Shown here: positions 44,700 to 53,982 of the stretch, piece after piece
How the letters are laid out: the number at the start of each line of letters is the position of its first letter
Position numbering within the stretch: the stretch's first letter is position 1
Source: Microbacterium sp. H1-D42
GTDB taxonomy: Bacteria > Actinomycetota > Actinomycetes > Actinomycetales > Microbacteriaceae
DNA length: 64,000 nucleotides
Direction: 5' to 3'
NCBI RefSeq assembly: GCF_022637555.1
Contig: NZ_CP093342.1
Location: forward strand, 2,914,001-2,978,000
The notes under the pieces: model-generated
What the model was told of the DNA's origin: nothing
The model's database searches: none
Seen by the model: only the letters and a program-made list of their open reading frames with translations
Position numbers and translations under genes: made by a program

Positions 44700-47036
44700 T
44701 CACCCCGCGTACGCGATGTGCACCCGATCGATCCGCCCGTCGAACGCGAACGGCATCCGCTCGGCGTACGCCCGCGAGACGGCACCACCATAGGCGCGGC
44801 CGATGTCGAGGCAGTCGTTGGCCGAGAACAGCAGCGGTGCGCTGACCGGAACGTGTCCGGATGCGACCTCCGCACCGTCCACCCGCAGCACCACGTTCAG
44901 CGGACCACCGGGTTTCGGCTCGATGTAGCTCGTCTCGATCTCGACGGTGTGCTCGCCCGCTGCCAGCGCGCCCGGCGCAGTGATGACGGTGCGCTGCACG
45001 AGGAACAGGTTGTACTCGAACGTCAGCACACCCGCATCCATGAAACAGGTGAGCCCACCGCCGGCGCCGCCGAGCTTGTAGAGCACACCGCTGGCGGCAT
45101 CCGACGTCGTCATCGAGATCGTCACGGTGTTGGGCCGGTTTCCCAGCGCGGGCGCGCAGAACTCCGGAACCCGCACCGTGTCGCCCGTCATCTCCCACTC
45201 GGTGTACGGCGGACTGATGCGATCCTCGGGATGCATCGCGACCACCCACAGCCCGCCGCCGATGGGCAGGGCCTCGTTGCGCGCCGCCTCCATCGCGAAC
45301 AGCTCCTTGAGTTCAGCGAGCTTCTGCGGCTGCTCCTTCGCCAGGTCGTGCGCCTGGCTCCAGTCGTGGTCGAGGTCGTAGAGCTCCCAGACGTCCTGGT
45401 CGGGGGTCCACGTGCGGATGCCCGCCGGGATGCCCGGTACCCATGGCAGCCGCGGACCGGTCGCCGAAGCCATCCACCCGTTGGCGTAGATCGACCGGCT
45501 GCCCATGATCTCGAAGTACTGCGTGCGGCGCCGGCCGTCGGCATTCGCATCGTCGATCGCGTACGCGAGGCTCACACCGTCGATCGGATCCTGCGGGATG
45601 CCATTGACCATCTCGGGATGCGAGATCCCGATGATCTCGTAGAGCGTCGGCACGATGTCGATGACGTGGTGGAACTGCACCCGCGGAGCGAGGTCGGGGG
45701 CGATGCGCGCCGGCCACTGCATGACCATCGGGTTGCGGGTGCCACCCAGATGGGATGCCATCAGCTTCATCCCCTTGTACGGGGACGATCCCGCCCATGC
45801 CCATCCGGCGTGGTACATATTGTCGGTCGTCGGAGTGCCGAGGGCGTCGAGTCCGCCGAGCTCATCGAGGGCTGAGATGTGCTGGTCGATGGTGGTGGGG
45901 ATGCCGTTCTGTGCGAGCAGTTCGCTGATCGTGCCGTTCTGTCCCTCACCGGATGAGCCATTGTCGCCCCAGATGTAGAGGACGATGGTGTTGTCGTCGT
46001 ACCCGAGCCGCTGGAGCTCGTCGAGCAGCCGTTCGGCCTGTACATCAGCGTGCTCCCCGAAACCGGCTGCGACCTCCATCAGGCGCCGCTGGAACGGACG
46101 CTGGTTCTCGGGGATGTCCTCCCACGCCGGCATCTGCGGATCGCGCGGTGTGAGCTCGGCGTCCTCGGGCACCCACCCCAGCGCCTTGGAGCCCTCGAAC
46201 GCACGCTCGCGATAGACATCCCAGCCCTCGTCGAACTCACCGGCGTACCGATCGGCCCATTCCTTCATGATGTGGTGCGGTCCATGGATCGCCCCGGTCG
46301 CCCAGTACATGAAGAACGGCTGCTCGGGAGCCAGCGTCTTGTGATCGCGCAGCCATGCGATGGCATCGTCGGCGATGTCCTCGCTGAGGTGGTAGCCCTC
46401 TTCAGGGCTCTTCGGCGGGAGCACGGTCGTGGTGTTCCGCACCAGGTTCGGCTCGTATTGCGATGCCTCGCCGGCAAGGAAGCCGTAGAAGTACTCGAAC
46501 CCGTATCCGGTCGGCCAGCGGTCGAACGGCCCCGCCTTCGTCGTCTCCTCAGCGGGTGTGTTGTGCCATTTGCCCCACGCGCCGGTCGCGTAGCCGTACT
46601 GCCGCAGCACCTCGGCGACGGTGGCGCTGCTCTTGGGAATGTGGCCGGAGTAGCCGTCCCAGTCGTTGGCGAGCTCGGCGATCTGGCCGTTGCCGACGCG
46701 ATGGTGGTTGCGGCCTGTCAGCAGCGAAGCACGAGTGGGTGAGCACATCGCAGTGGTGTGGAATCGGTTGAAGCCGACGCCGCCGGCACGCACCCTGTCA
46801 AGAGCGGGCGTGCGGATCGCTCCCCCGAATGCAGTCGGCAACGCGGGGCCCGCATCATCGATGAGGATGACCAGCACGTTCGGGGCGTCAGCTGGCAGGT
46901 GCCGGACGGGTGATTTCGGCGAGTACGTGGATTCCTGGATCGTGCGTCCGGCGATGCTGCCGGACGCCTTCGGGGGGAAAGGGAGGGTACGTGCCGGTGG
47001 CAGCGGTGCCCCGATCACCGTGTGCGCGTCGGCCAT
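44700..47036 (-). CDS. Arylsulfatase, large AtsD-like type
   Basis: A 778-aa type I sulfatase hydrolysing sulfate esters. The formylglycine site is C98 in MCSPTRASLLTGRNHH, the standard C-x-P-x-R. Metal ligands are in LVILIDDAGP and VLYIWGDNGSSGEG. A C-terminal beta-rich domain of about 150 residues (from SDAASGVLYKLGGAGG) is LamG-like. There is no signal peptide, so the enzyme is predicted cytoplasmic, as for mycobacterial AtsD of similar length. CAGGAG precedes the ATG. Activity needs a formylglycine-generating enzyme, which is not in this window. Confidence 0.92.
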   Translation of the reverse strand: MADAHTVIGAPLPPARTLPFPPKASGSIAGRTIQESTYSPKSPVRHLPADAPNVLVILIDDAGPALPTAFGGAIRTPALDRVRAGGVGFNRFHTTAMCSPTRASLLTGRNHHRVGNGQIAELANDWDGYSGHIPKSSATVAEVLRQYGYATGAWGKWHNTPAEETTKAGPFDRWPTGYGFEYFYGFLAGEASQYEPNLVRNTTTVLPPKSPEEGYHLSEDIADDAIAWLRDHKTLAPEQPFFMYWATGAIHGPHHIMKEWADRYAGEFDEGWDVYRERAFEGSKALGWVPEDAELTPRDPQMPAWEDIPENQRPFQRRLMEVAAGFGEHADVQAERLLDELQRLGYDDNTIVLYIWGDNGSSGEGQNGTISELLAQNGIPTTIDQHISALDELGGLDALGTPTTDNMYHAGWAWAGSSPYKGMKLMASHLGGTRNPMVMQWPARIAPDLAPRVQFHHVIDIVPTLYEIIGISHPEMVNGIPQDPIDGVSLAYAIDDANADGRRRTQYFEIMGSRSIYANGWMASATGPRLPWVPGIPAGIRTWTPDQDVWELYDLDHDWSQAHDLAKEQPQKLAELKELFAMEAARNEALPIGGGLWVVAMHPEDRISPPYTEWEMTGDTVRVPEFCAPALGNRPNTVTISMTTSDAASGVLYKLGGAGGGLTCFMDAGVLTFEYNLFLVQRTVITAPGALAAGEHTVEIETSYIEPKPGGPLNVVLRVDGAEVASGHVPVSAPLLFSANDCLDIGRAYGGAVSRAYAERMPFAFDGRIDRVHIAYAG

Positions 47037-47117
47037 GTTCGTCTCCTGACGATTTATGAAGTCACCCAGGCCAGCAGGTTAGCCCCCGAGTCGGATTCCA
47101 CGCATCATGCACATCAC

Positions 47118-47148
47118 GTGAACCGATTGTGCGCGCGACCGGATTCAC
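47118..47148. promoter_or_regulatory. Imperfect dyad between divergent sulfatase and CMD genes
   Basis: GTGAACCG (47118-47125) and CGGATTCAC (47140-47148) are near-complementary half-sites about 14 bp apart, in the divergent promoter region. It could be an operator for the nearby LuxR or another regulator. The site is seen by eye only, without a known consensus. Confidence 0.35.
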
Positions 47149-47221
47149 TTGTCTTGAGCGCGCCATCGACTCGACTCCGATTCTCGGCATGTCGACCCAT
47201 GGCCACAGGAAGTGTGTCACC

Positions 47222-47536
47222 GTGGACTATTCAGAGCAGCTGCGCCGGCTCAGCATCGACGACGAACAAGCCGCCAAGGCACCAGGCAGCCATCCGAGCG
47301 AGCTCGCGAAAACACTCTGCCTGGTGCGCATCGGAGCACTCGTCGCGGTCTCCGCGGCTGCGGCGTCGATCCACCAGGAGATCGACCGCGCCTTCAGTGC
47401 GGGCGCCAGTGCCGAAGACATCGTGGAGGTGCTCGAGACCGTCATGCCGATCGTCGGACGCCCCCGCGTGGTCAAGGCCGCGCCGAAGGTGGCCCTGGCA
47501 CTCGACGTCGATCTCGATCTGCTGGGCGATGAATGA
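47222..47536 (+). CDS. Carboxymuconolactone-decarboxylase-like small protein
   Basis: A protein of about 104 aa with the helical AhpD/CMD fold pattern (LAKTLCLVRIGALVAVSAAAASIHQEIDRAFSAGASAEDIVEVLETVMPIVGRPRVVKAAPKVALAL). It lacks the CxxC pair found in the homologue at 34879: only one Cys remains (LCLVRIG). A peroxidase role is therefore unlikely. The GTG at 47222 has AGGAAG nine bases upstream; an ATG at 47189 is the alternative. It is divergent from the sulfatase. Confidence 0.75.
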   Translation: MDYSEQLRRLSIDDEQAAKAPGSHPSELAKTLCLVRIGALVAVSAAAASIHQEIDRAFSAGASAEDIVEVLETVMPIVGRPRVVKAAPKVALALDVDLDLLGDE

Positions 47537-47593
47537 CACGACTCGTCTGATGACGCGGCGTGCTCGATGACGCGGCGCAGCATCCGATCCGCG

Positions 47594-49861
47594 TCACTCC
47601 CCCAGCAGACCGCCGGCGATCGCCTCGTCAACCGCCGCCGCGCGCGTCGTCACTCCGAGCTTGCGATAGATCGAGCCGACCTGTGAACTCACAGTGTTGC
47701 GGGAGACGAAGAGGCGCTTGCCGATCTCGGCGATCGTCAGATGCGTCTGCAGATATGGCAGCAGACGCAGTTCTGCAGGCGTGAGCGGGACGCTCGCGAT
47801 CCTCGCCGCGCTCTCACTCAACTTCGCGCGGAACTGATCGATCTGCTCGGCGAGGACGCCGACGTGTGGGCGGCGCGCGCGCAGCTCGTCGATCTCCCGC
47901 AGCATGTGCAGCGCGGCAGCATGATCGCGCTGCCCCGCGAACACCATCGCGAGCTGAAGCCGCGACCGCATCGCAAGATATGGCAGCACGTGCGTGCAGT
48001 GCACCCTGGCACGCATGGCGCGGGTGAGGTAGCGATCGGCGGCGACCGCGTCGCCGCGCCGCAGCGCGACGCGCGCTTGAACAGCCAACGCGAGGGCGGT
48101 GGTGGGGTATCCCTCCATGTTGCTGTCATCGATCGCGCGCACCGCGGCGTGCGAGTGGATCTCGGCATCGGCCCACCTGCCGTCGTCGATGCAGAGGATC
48201 GCCAATTCCGCCTCGCTGAGCACGACAGTATCGGCATGGTCGGCATCCCGCGCAGACGCTGACGCCCGCATGAATGCATCGCGCGCCCGGATGGGTTCAC
48301 CGACGAGCAGCCATGCTGATCCGAGCAGGTGCAGCGCCTGGTCTCGCCACGCGCTCCATTCCGGCTCGCTTGCGACGGCGAACAGCGCATCCTGCAGTGC
48401 CTGTCGCGGACCACCCGTGCACATCGCCGCTCGGATCATCGCACGGCCCGACTCGAAGGTGAGGAGCTCTTCGGGTGTGCCGGCCGGCGTCATCCGCTCA
48501 AGCACCGCAGCCCACCGCTCCGATGCCGGAGACTTGCCCTGCAGTATCGCCGCCCACGCGGCGATGATCGCCGCGTCCGGCGATGTCTCCACCACCGAGT
48601 CACCCAGCTTCGCCAGCCAGCGTTCCACGAGCGCGACCTGCCCGTCCTCGTAGGTGCGCATCGCCAGGTCGGCCACGAGCACGATCGCCTGCTCGCTGGC
48701 ACCGGCGACCAGCAGATGCTCGATGGCAGCTGCCGGTGCTCCTTCGTGCAGCAGCCAGTCGGCAGCGCGACGGTGCAGGTCGAGTCGGATGCCATCGTCG
48801 AAGCGCTGCAGCTCGGTGAGCAGGAACTCGCGGAACAGCGCGTGATACCGAAACCACTCACGGTGTCTGTCCAGCGGCACGAGGAACAGGTTCAGTTGCT
48901 CCAGCCGGCGTAGGATCTCGCGGGACCCCTCGGTGCCGAGCACGGCGTCGCAGAGCGGCCCGGACAGCTGTTCGAGCACCGCCGTGCGGCGCAGGAACAC
49001 CCGCAGGTCCTCGGGAAGCGTCGCGACGCACTCTCGATACAGATAGTCGGCGACGAACCGCTCGTCGCCGGTGAGGGTGCGCACATCTGCGCCGGATCCG
49101 ACGGCGAGCGCGCAGAGGAACAGGCCGGTCGGCCAGCCTTCGCAGTGCTCGACGGCGATGGCGACGTCAGCGGCGGACGCATTGACGTTCGCCGCCGCGA
49201 AGATGGCCTCCGCGCCGGCCTGATCGATGCGCAGGTCGTCGGCGACGATCTCTCGCATGCCACCGGCTGCGCGCAGCCGAGCGAAGTAAGGCTGCTCATG
49301 TCGGCTGGCGAGCACCACCTGGGAGCCTTCGGGAACTCCGGCGAGCACGACCTCCAGCACGTCCTGACATTCCACCGTTCCTGCGGCGTGGATGTCATCG
49401 ATGAACAGCACGAACGGTTCGGGCGCCTGAGCGAGCACGGCAGCGAGCATCGGCGCCGCCCGGCCGAGCACCGAAGCGCCGACGCCGCGCATCTGCGACA
49501 CGACCTCACCGGCACGCGGCGACAGAGTCGCACATGCTGCCGCCAGAACGGTCAGCATCGACGCCGGATCGTCGTCGAACCGATCAATCGAAGCCCAGCC
49601 GACATGACGCTGCTCGATCGACGCCCACTCCGCGAGCATGGTCGACTTGCCGTATCCCGCCGGAGCCGTGACTCCGACGATGCGAGCCGCGCTCGATCGG
49701 GATGCGCGGATCAGGGCGCTCCTGCTCACCGCCCGAGGGCTCGTCGCGCGCACCCGAAGCTTGCCGTCGAGCAGCAGACTGCTCAGCGTCGGGGTCTTCG
49801 GCGCCTTGCGGGTCGGGTCTGCGTCAGTCGAGGCCCTGCGGGTCGGGTCGGGCACGCTCAC
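47594..49861 (-). CDS. Large MalT-like (LAL) LuxR-family ATP-dependent regulator
   Basis: A 755-aa signal-transducing activator with three parts. The N-terminal STAND ATPase has Walker A VTAPAGYGKSTMLAEWA (about residue 70) and Walker B PFVLFIDDIHAAG. The middle is a long helical region with TPR-like repeats. The C-terminal LuxR HTH is SVPLTPAELRLLPYLQTHLTIAEIGKRLFVSRNTVSSQVGSIYRKLGV. MalT-like proteins bind an inducer and ATP, then activate transcription. The sulfatase/CMD region next door is a plausible target. It starts at GTG 49861. Confidence 0.9.
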   Translation of the reverse strand: MSVPDPTRRASTDADPTRKAPKTPTLSSLLLDGKLRVRATSPRAVSRSALIRASRSSAARIVGVTAPAGYGKSTMLAEWASIEQRHVGWASIDRFDDDPASMLTVLAAACATLSPRAGEVVSQMRGVGASVLGRAAPMLAAVLAQAPEPFVLFIDDIHAAGTVECQDVLEVVLAGVPEGSQVVLASRHEQPYFARLRAAGGMREIVADDLRIDQAGAEAIFAAANVNASAADVAIAVEHCEGWPTGLFLCALAVGSGADVRTLTGDERFVADYLYRECVATLPEDLRVFLRRTAVLEQLSGPLCDAVLGTEGSREILRRLEQLNLFLVPLDRHREWFRYHALFREFLLTELQRFDDGIRLDLHRRAADWLLHEGAPAAAIEHLLVAGASEQAIVLVADLAMRTYEDGQVALVERWLAKLGDSVVETSPDAAIIAAWAAILQGKSPASERWAAVLERMTPAGTPEELLTFESGRAMIRAAMCTGGPRQALQDALFAVASEPEWSAWRDQALHLLGSAWLLVGEPIRARDAFMRASASARDADHADTVVLSEAELAILCIDDGRWADAEIHSHAAVRAIDDSNMEGYPTTALALAVQARVALRRGDAVAADRYLTRAMRARVHCTHVLPYLAMRSRLQLAMVFAGQRDHAAALHMLREIDELRARRPHVGVLAEQIDQFRAKLSESAARIASVPLTPAELRLLPYLQTHLTIAEIGKRLFVSRNTVSSQVGSIYRKLGVTTRAAAVDEAIAGGLLGE

Positions 49862-49977
49862 ATGATATGGATGTCCTCTGTCGAGCTCAATGACGGATCA
49901 CCCTGTCTGTGTGATGCCGGCGCGCCGTTGTCAGGTGAGGCAGATCCGAGGAGCCTCTCGCGGACACCGCCGTCGAG

Positions 49978-51072
49978 TCAGGTCTTCCGGTCCTGTCGCG
50001 GCACGACGACCTCGCGTACCACGAGCAGGATGGATGCGATCACCGGCAGTGCCACCAGAACGCCGAGCACTCCCATCAGCGCGCCTCCTGCCAGTGCGCC
50101 GATCAGCACGAGTGCCGCCGGGATCGCGATGGCACGGTTCATCACACGCGGGCTGAGGATGTAGGACTCGATCTGGATGTAGACGAGGTAGAGCACCGCG
50201 AAGATCAGCGCCTGCACAGGGCTCGTGAACAGTGCGATGACCGACGCGAAGATGAGGAAGATGACCGAACCGAACAGCGGGATCAGCGTGATGACGAACG
50301 CGATCACGGCCATCAGCGCAGGGAACGGCAGCCCGATCGTCAGGTGCAGCACGAACACCGCTGCCGCGTTGAAGGCAGACAGCGTCACCGACCCGATCAG
50401 CGACGCACCGATCGAACCCGTGATCCGCTCGGTGAAGTACGCGAGGCGTTCACGGTTGCGTGCGGGCGCGAGGGCGTAGAAGGCGCCCTTGATCGAGGTG
50501 AGGGATGCCAGGAAGTAGAGCGTCAGCGCGACCACGATGAACGCGGCGGATACGAAACTGGCGAATCCCATCCCGACCTGCAGCACCCCGCCTCCGATGG
50601 CGAGCAGTGTGTTGGGGTCGACGGCCGTATCAGCGATCTGCGCGAGCCCGCTGTCGATACCGGCTTGGGCATGAGCATCGAGCCCGAGGTACCAGTCGGA
50701 CTGCTTGACCGACTTGAGCGCCTCAGGGACGGACTCGACCAGTGCGATGACCTGACCGATCACCGGCGGCACGACGAAGATCGCGAAAGCCACCATCACG
50801 AGGGCGAAGCCGCCGAACACGATCGCGATCCCGGCGCCGCGCTTCATCCCGTGCCGCTGTAGTCGCGTCACGATGGGGTCCAGTGCGAGTGCGACGAACA
50901 TCGCGAGCACGATGTAGACGAGGATCGTCGAGATCTGACCAACCGCACTGGCGAGCACCAGCGCGCCCAGCACGCCGAGAGCACCCGCGAAACTCAGCGC
51001 GAGCGGATGCTCGATCGCCGTGAGGAAGCGTGAGCGCGGTGCCGCAGACGGATCAGCATTCTCAATGGCCAT
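49978..51072 (-). CDS. AI-2E family transporter / permease
   Basis: A 364-aa membrane protein of the AI-2E exporter (UPF0118/PerM) family with about 7-8 helices. It has an early pair ALGVLGALVLASAVGQ and STILVYIVLAMFVALALDP, the loop domain around QSDWYLGLDAHAQAG, and the signature LGSVIFLIFASVIALFTSP followed by YILSPRVMNRAIAIPAALVLIG. The substrate is not established for most members; some are ion antiporters. It is transcribed alone. Confidence 0.9.
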   Translation of the reverse strand: MAIENADPSAAPRSRFLTAIEHPLALSFAGALGVLGALVLASAVGQISTILVYIVLAMFVALALDPIVTRLQRHGMKRGAGIAIVFGGFALVMVAFAIFVVPPVIGQVIALVESVPEALKSVKQSDWYLGLDAHAQAGIDSGLAQIADTAVDPNTLLAIGGGVLQVGMGFASFVSAAFIVVALTLYFLASLTSIKGAFYALAPARNRERLAYFTERITGSIGASLIGSVTLSAFNAAAVFVLHLTIGLPFPALMAVIAFVITLIPLFGSVIFLIFASVIALFTSPVQALIFAVLYLVYIQIESYILSPRVMNRAIAIPAALVLIGALAGGALMGVLGVLVALPVIASILLVVREVVVPRQDRKT

Positions 51073-51141
51073 GCCTGACAGTAGCGCGCTCGGTGCCTTC
51101 GCGACACCATGCGATCTGCACGATGTCTGGCATGCCGAGGT

Positions 51142-51903
51142 TCAAGATCGCAACCCGTGCCACAGCGCCGCCCACTGCCTGGCGGTCAGGTCGCGCGGCA
51201 GCCCTCGTTGGTCGATCCCCGCCTTGATGAGCGCGCGCTTCGCCACGGGGATGCCGACCCGGGTGACACGTGCGGCGATGCTCGCCAGGCCCGTCCCTCG
51301 TCCCGTGAACACCCCGCGCACGAAGTTCTCGTAGGCGCGCCGTTCGGCGTGCGCCACCAATGACGAACCGCGCCGGGTGATCGACAGCAGTCCCCCATCG
51401 ACGGCCGGCCGGGGACTGAAATGGTGAGCCGCGACCCGTCCGCAGAGCTCGAACTCGAACCACGGCGCCGATTGCGCCGTCATCATCGTGCCGCCGCCGA
51501 CGCCGGCGCGCTTGCGCGCGACCTCCCACTGAGTCAGCAGCACGGCGCGGTGCCAGCCGCGTGCCGCCAGCAGACGGCGCAGAACGGGGGTGGTCAGATG
51601 GAAGGGGATGTTGCCGACGATGACCGGCGCATCGAGCGGATGCTGCAGCGCATCGGCGCGCTCCACCCGCACGTGCGGGAGCCGGTCGCGCAATCTCGCG
51701 ACCCGGTGCTCGTCGATGTCGATCACTGTCAGCGGTCTGTGCAGTGTGGCGAGGGGCCGAGTCAGTGCACCGTCGCCGGCGCCGAGTTCGAGGATGGGCC
51801 CGGTCGTCAGCCGCACCAGGTCGGTGATGTGCTCAATGGTGGGCCGGTGAGTGAGGAAGTTCTGGCCGAGTTCATGTCGGCCGCCGTGCATGGATCGAGG
51901 CAT
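51142..51903 (-). CDS. erm: 23S rRNA (adenine-N6) methyltransferase, Erm family
   Basis: SAM-dependent methyltransferase of 253 aa that modifies A2058 of 23S rRNA and confers macrolide-lincosamide-streptogramin B resistance. Landmarks are HELGQNFLTHRPTIEHI, motif I ILELGAGDGALTRPL, LTVIDIDEHRVARL, ADALQHPL and the catalytic VGNIPFHLTTPVLRRLL. It groups by eye with actinobacterial Erm rather than KsgA. The start at 51903 has AGGAG seven bases upstream. That ribosome site is complementary to the leader ORF 165 nt upstream, pointing to inducible translation. Confidence 0.92.
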   Translation of the reverse strand: MPRSMHGGRHELGQNFLTHRPTIEHITDLVRLTTGPILELGAGDGALTRPLATLHRPLTVIDIDEHRVARLRDRLPHVRVERADALQHPLDAPVIVGNIPFHLTTPVLRRLLAARGWHRAVLLTQWEVARKRAGVGGGTMMTAQSAPWFEFELCGRVAAHHFSPRPAVDGGLLSITRRGSSLVAHAERRAYENFVRGVFTGRGTGLASIAARVTRVGIPVAKRALIKAGIDQRGLPRDLTARQWAALWHGLRS

Positions 51904-51906
51904 GGG

Positions 51907-52093
51907 TGCGCTCCTGAGGAAGTATCGGAGCACCCCGGTGTGGAATCGGCGTCGCGAAGGCGCGACAAGAAGACCGTCCGTGCCGAGGTGCGGATGACAT
52001 CTCGGATGACGGCGCGCTGCAGCGTGCGACAGACGAGCGCGCCGTCAGGCGCGGCGGTCGCGGGCGATGCGGCAGCTCCCCGTCAGGAGCGCA
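51907..52093 (-). promoter_or_regulatory. Long-range 11-bp pairing between erm leader ORF and erm ribosome site
   Basis: The mRNA segment TCAGGAGCGCA over the erm Shine-Dalgarno (plus-strand 51907-51917) is the exact complement of TGCGCTCCTGA in codons 6-10 of the leader ORF (plus-strand 52083-52093). The arms are 165 nt apart. This is the architecture of translational attenuation: a ribosome stalled in the leader would cover the anti-SD and free the erm site. Confidence 0.7.
52038..52053 (-). promoter_or_regulatory. Hairpin at the stop codon of the erm leader ORF
   Basis: CGCGCC / GGCGCG arms (52038-52043 and 52048-52053) have a 4-base loop that contains the leader TGA. It is a stable 6-bp GC stem within the erm leader region, possibly one arm of the attenuator or a pausing structure. 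Confidence 0.5.
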
Positions 52094-52110
52094 TTGTCTA
52101 TCATTCCCAT
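52045..52110 (-). CDS. Leader peptide of the erm gene (21 aa)
   Basis: A short ORF starting M-G-M-I-D-N-A-L-L-T-G-S-C and ending R-D-R-R-A. It lies 140 nt upstream of erm in the same direction. TAGGCT (52118-52123) ends seven bases before the ATG, consistent with a near-leaderless start; a second in-frame ATG is at 52104. Codons 6-10 hold the anti-SD sequence for erm. Translated leader peptides that stall with macrolide are the known control of many erm genes. No match to a named stalling motif was recognised. Confidence 0.6.
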   Translation of the reverse strand: MGMIDNALLTGSCRIARDRRA

Positions 52111-52163
52111 GTCGAAGAGCCTAGCCGGTCATGGGACCAGTGCGTGCGGCGGACGCTCGCCGT

Positions 52164-53912
52164 TCACTCCACGAGCTTGCCCTCGACCGCGTCCGATGTC
52201 ACCTGCTCGGCCAGTGCCCGGAACGACTCTGGTGCGTCGCCGAGCGGCTCGAATTCGACCCCGCCGTCCGGCGTCCAGATCATGTTGCCGCGCAGTGCCG
52301 GGTCGGTTTCAGGGAAGTCGGCGCGGTTGTGGCATCCGCGGGTCTCGCGCCGCTCGATCGCGGACTCGAGTGTGGCGCGCGCGGCGAGCAGCGAGCCGAG
52401 CAGATCGAAGGCGTGCGCGAGGTCGTCGAAGCCGGCGATGTCCGGATGCGCGGTGACGTTCTTCGCACGTGCCTCGAGGGCGGCGAGCTTCGCGAGCCCC
52501 TCACGTAGGGACTCCTCGGTGCGGATGACGCCGGCGTGCTCGGTCATCACATCGCGCACGGCGCGCTGCAGGCGGCGGGGCGTCTCGGTGCCCGTGCTGT
52601 GCAGGAAGGCCTCCAGCTCGGCGCGCGCCGCGGCGACCGCCGCTGGATCACGGTGCACCTCGATGCGGCCGCGGACGTACTCTGCCGCGGTCTCGCCGGT
52701 GATCCGGCCGTAGACCATCAGCTCGATGAGCGAATTGCCACCAAGGCGGTTGGCGCCGTGCAGGCCGCTGGACGCCTCGCCGATTGCGTACAGTCCTTCG
52801 ACGCCGGTACCGTGGTCCTCCGCCCGCACCCACACGCCACCCATCGAGTAGTGCGCAGTCGGCGCGACCTCGATGGGCCGCTCGGTGATGTCAAGCATCT
52901 GCAGGTCGATCAGCGCCCTGTACAGCCGCGGCAGCTTCTCGAGGATCTGCTCGCGCGGCAGGTGCGAGACATCGAGCCACACCCCACCCTTCTCGGTGCC
53001 GCGGCCCTCGGCGATCTCGGTGTAGTTCGCGAGCGCCACGCGATCGCGCGTCGACAGCTCCATGCGCTCGGCGTCATAGCGCTGCATGAAGCGCTCGCCC
53101 CGCGCGTTGGTGAGCGTGCCGCCCTCTCCGCGCGCCGCCTCTGACACGAGCGTGCCGGCGGCGTCCTCGGGTTCGATCAGCCCCGAGGGGTGGAACTGCA
53201 CGAGCTCGGCGTCGCGGATGCGCGCGCCGGCGAGGGCGGCGAGTCGGAACGAGTCTCCGGTGTTCTCATCGCGGCGCGACGAGGTGTACCGCCAGATACG
53301 GGTGTGCCCGCCCGCGGCGAGGATGACCGCGTCGGCGTGGATGACGACCGGTGTTCCGTCGACGACGTCGAAGCCGTAGGCACCGAACACCGTGCCGTCT
53401 GAGACGAGGATGCGGGTGATGTAGACCGTGTCGATGATCGGCACCGTGAGCTCTGCGGCGCGGCGCATGAGCGTGCGCTGGATCTCGAGGCCGGTGTAGT
53501 CGCCGGCGTAGGCGGTGCGACGGTACTTGTGCGCGCCGAAGAAGCGCTGGCTGATGCGCCCGTCGTCTTCGCGCGCGAAGGGCATCCCCCACCGCTCGAG
53601 GTCGTCGATGCCGCGAGCAGCGCCGCGGGCGACGACCTCGACGATCTCGGGATCGGCGAGGAAGTACGACTCGCGCAGGGTGTCGGCGGCGTGCTGCTGC
53701 CAGGAGTCCTCCGGGTCCATGGTGCCGAGGGCGGCGTTGATGCCACCGGCGGCGAGCGTCGTGTGTGCGTCGTGCTTGCGGCGTTTGCCCACCGCGAGCA
53801 CCTGGATGCCCCGTTCAGCGAGTTCGATCGATGCGCGAAGACCCGCGCCGCCGGTGCCGATTACAAGAGCTGAGGTGGTGAGGTGCCGTTCTGCAGGCTG
53901 CGGGATGCTCAT
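52164..53912 (-). CDS. FAD-dependent fumarate reductase / L-aspartate oxidase-like flavoprotein
   Basis: A 582-aa flavoprotein of the succinate dehydrogenase/fumarate reductase/NadB superfamily. It has FAD Rossmann ALVIGTGGAGLRASIELAERG, the LAAGGINAALG loop, substrate-site FHPSGLIEPEDAAGTLVSEAARGEGG, EVAPTAHYSMGGV and the NadB/FrdA-type ERRETRGCHNRADFPETD. There is no iron-sulfur or membrane-anchor subunit gene beside it, nor nadA/nadC, so it is an orphan: soluble fumarate reductase or amino-acid oxidase are both possible. It is divergent from a LysR regulator. Confidence 0.82.
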   Translation of the reverse strand: MSIPQPAERHLTTSALVIGTGGAGLRASIELAERGIQVLAVGKRRKHDAHTTLAAGGINAALGTMDPEDSWQQHAADTLRESYFLADPEIVEVVARGAARGIDDLERWGMPFAREDDGRISQRFFGAHKYRRTAYAGDYTGLEIQRTLMRRAAELTVPIIDTVYITRILVSDGTVFGAYGFDVVDGTPVVIHADAVILAAGGHTRIWRYTSSRRDENTGDSFRLAALAGARIRDAELVQFHPSGLIEPEDAAGTLVSEAARGEGGTLTNARGERFMQRYDAERMELSTRDRVALANYTEIAEGRGTEKGGVWLDVSHLPREQILEKLPRLYRALIDLQMLDITERPIEVAPTAHYSMGGVWVRAEDHGTGVEGLYAIGEASSGLHGANRLGGNSLIELMVYGRITGETAAEYVRGRIEVHRDPAAVAAARAELEAFLHSTGTETPRRLQRAVRDVMTEHAGVIRTEESLREGLAKLAALEARAKNVTAHPDIAGFDDLAHAFDLLGSLLAARATLESAIERRETRGCHNRADFPETDPALRGNMIWTPDGGVEFEPLGDAPESFRALAEQVTSDAVEGKLVE

Positions 53913-53982
53913 GCCTACACGCTAGGAACACGAGTCAGATCCCGCCAATGCATAATTCACCTGACTTCGATACGTTTGACGC

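Noticed and set aside
47547-47580. Short direct repeat GATGACGCGGCG near the LuxR gene end
   Set aside because: A 12-bp repeat of common GC-rich codon-like sequence; too short to call without further copies.
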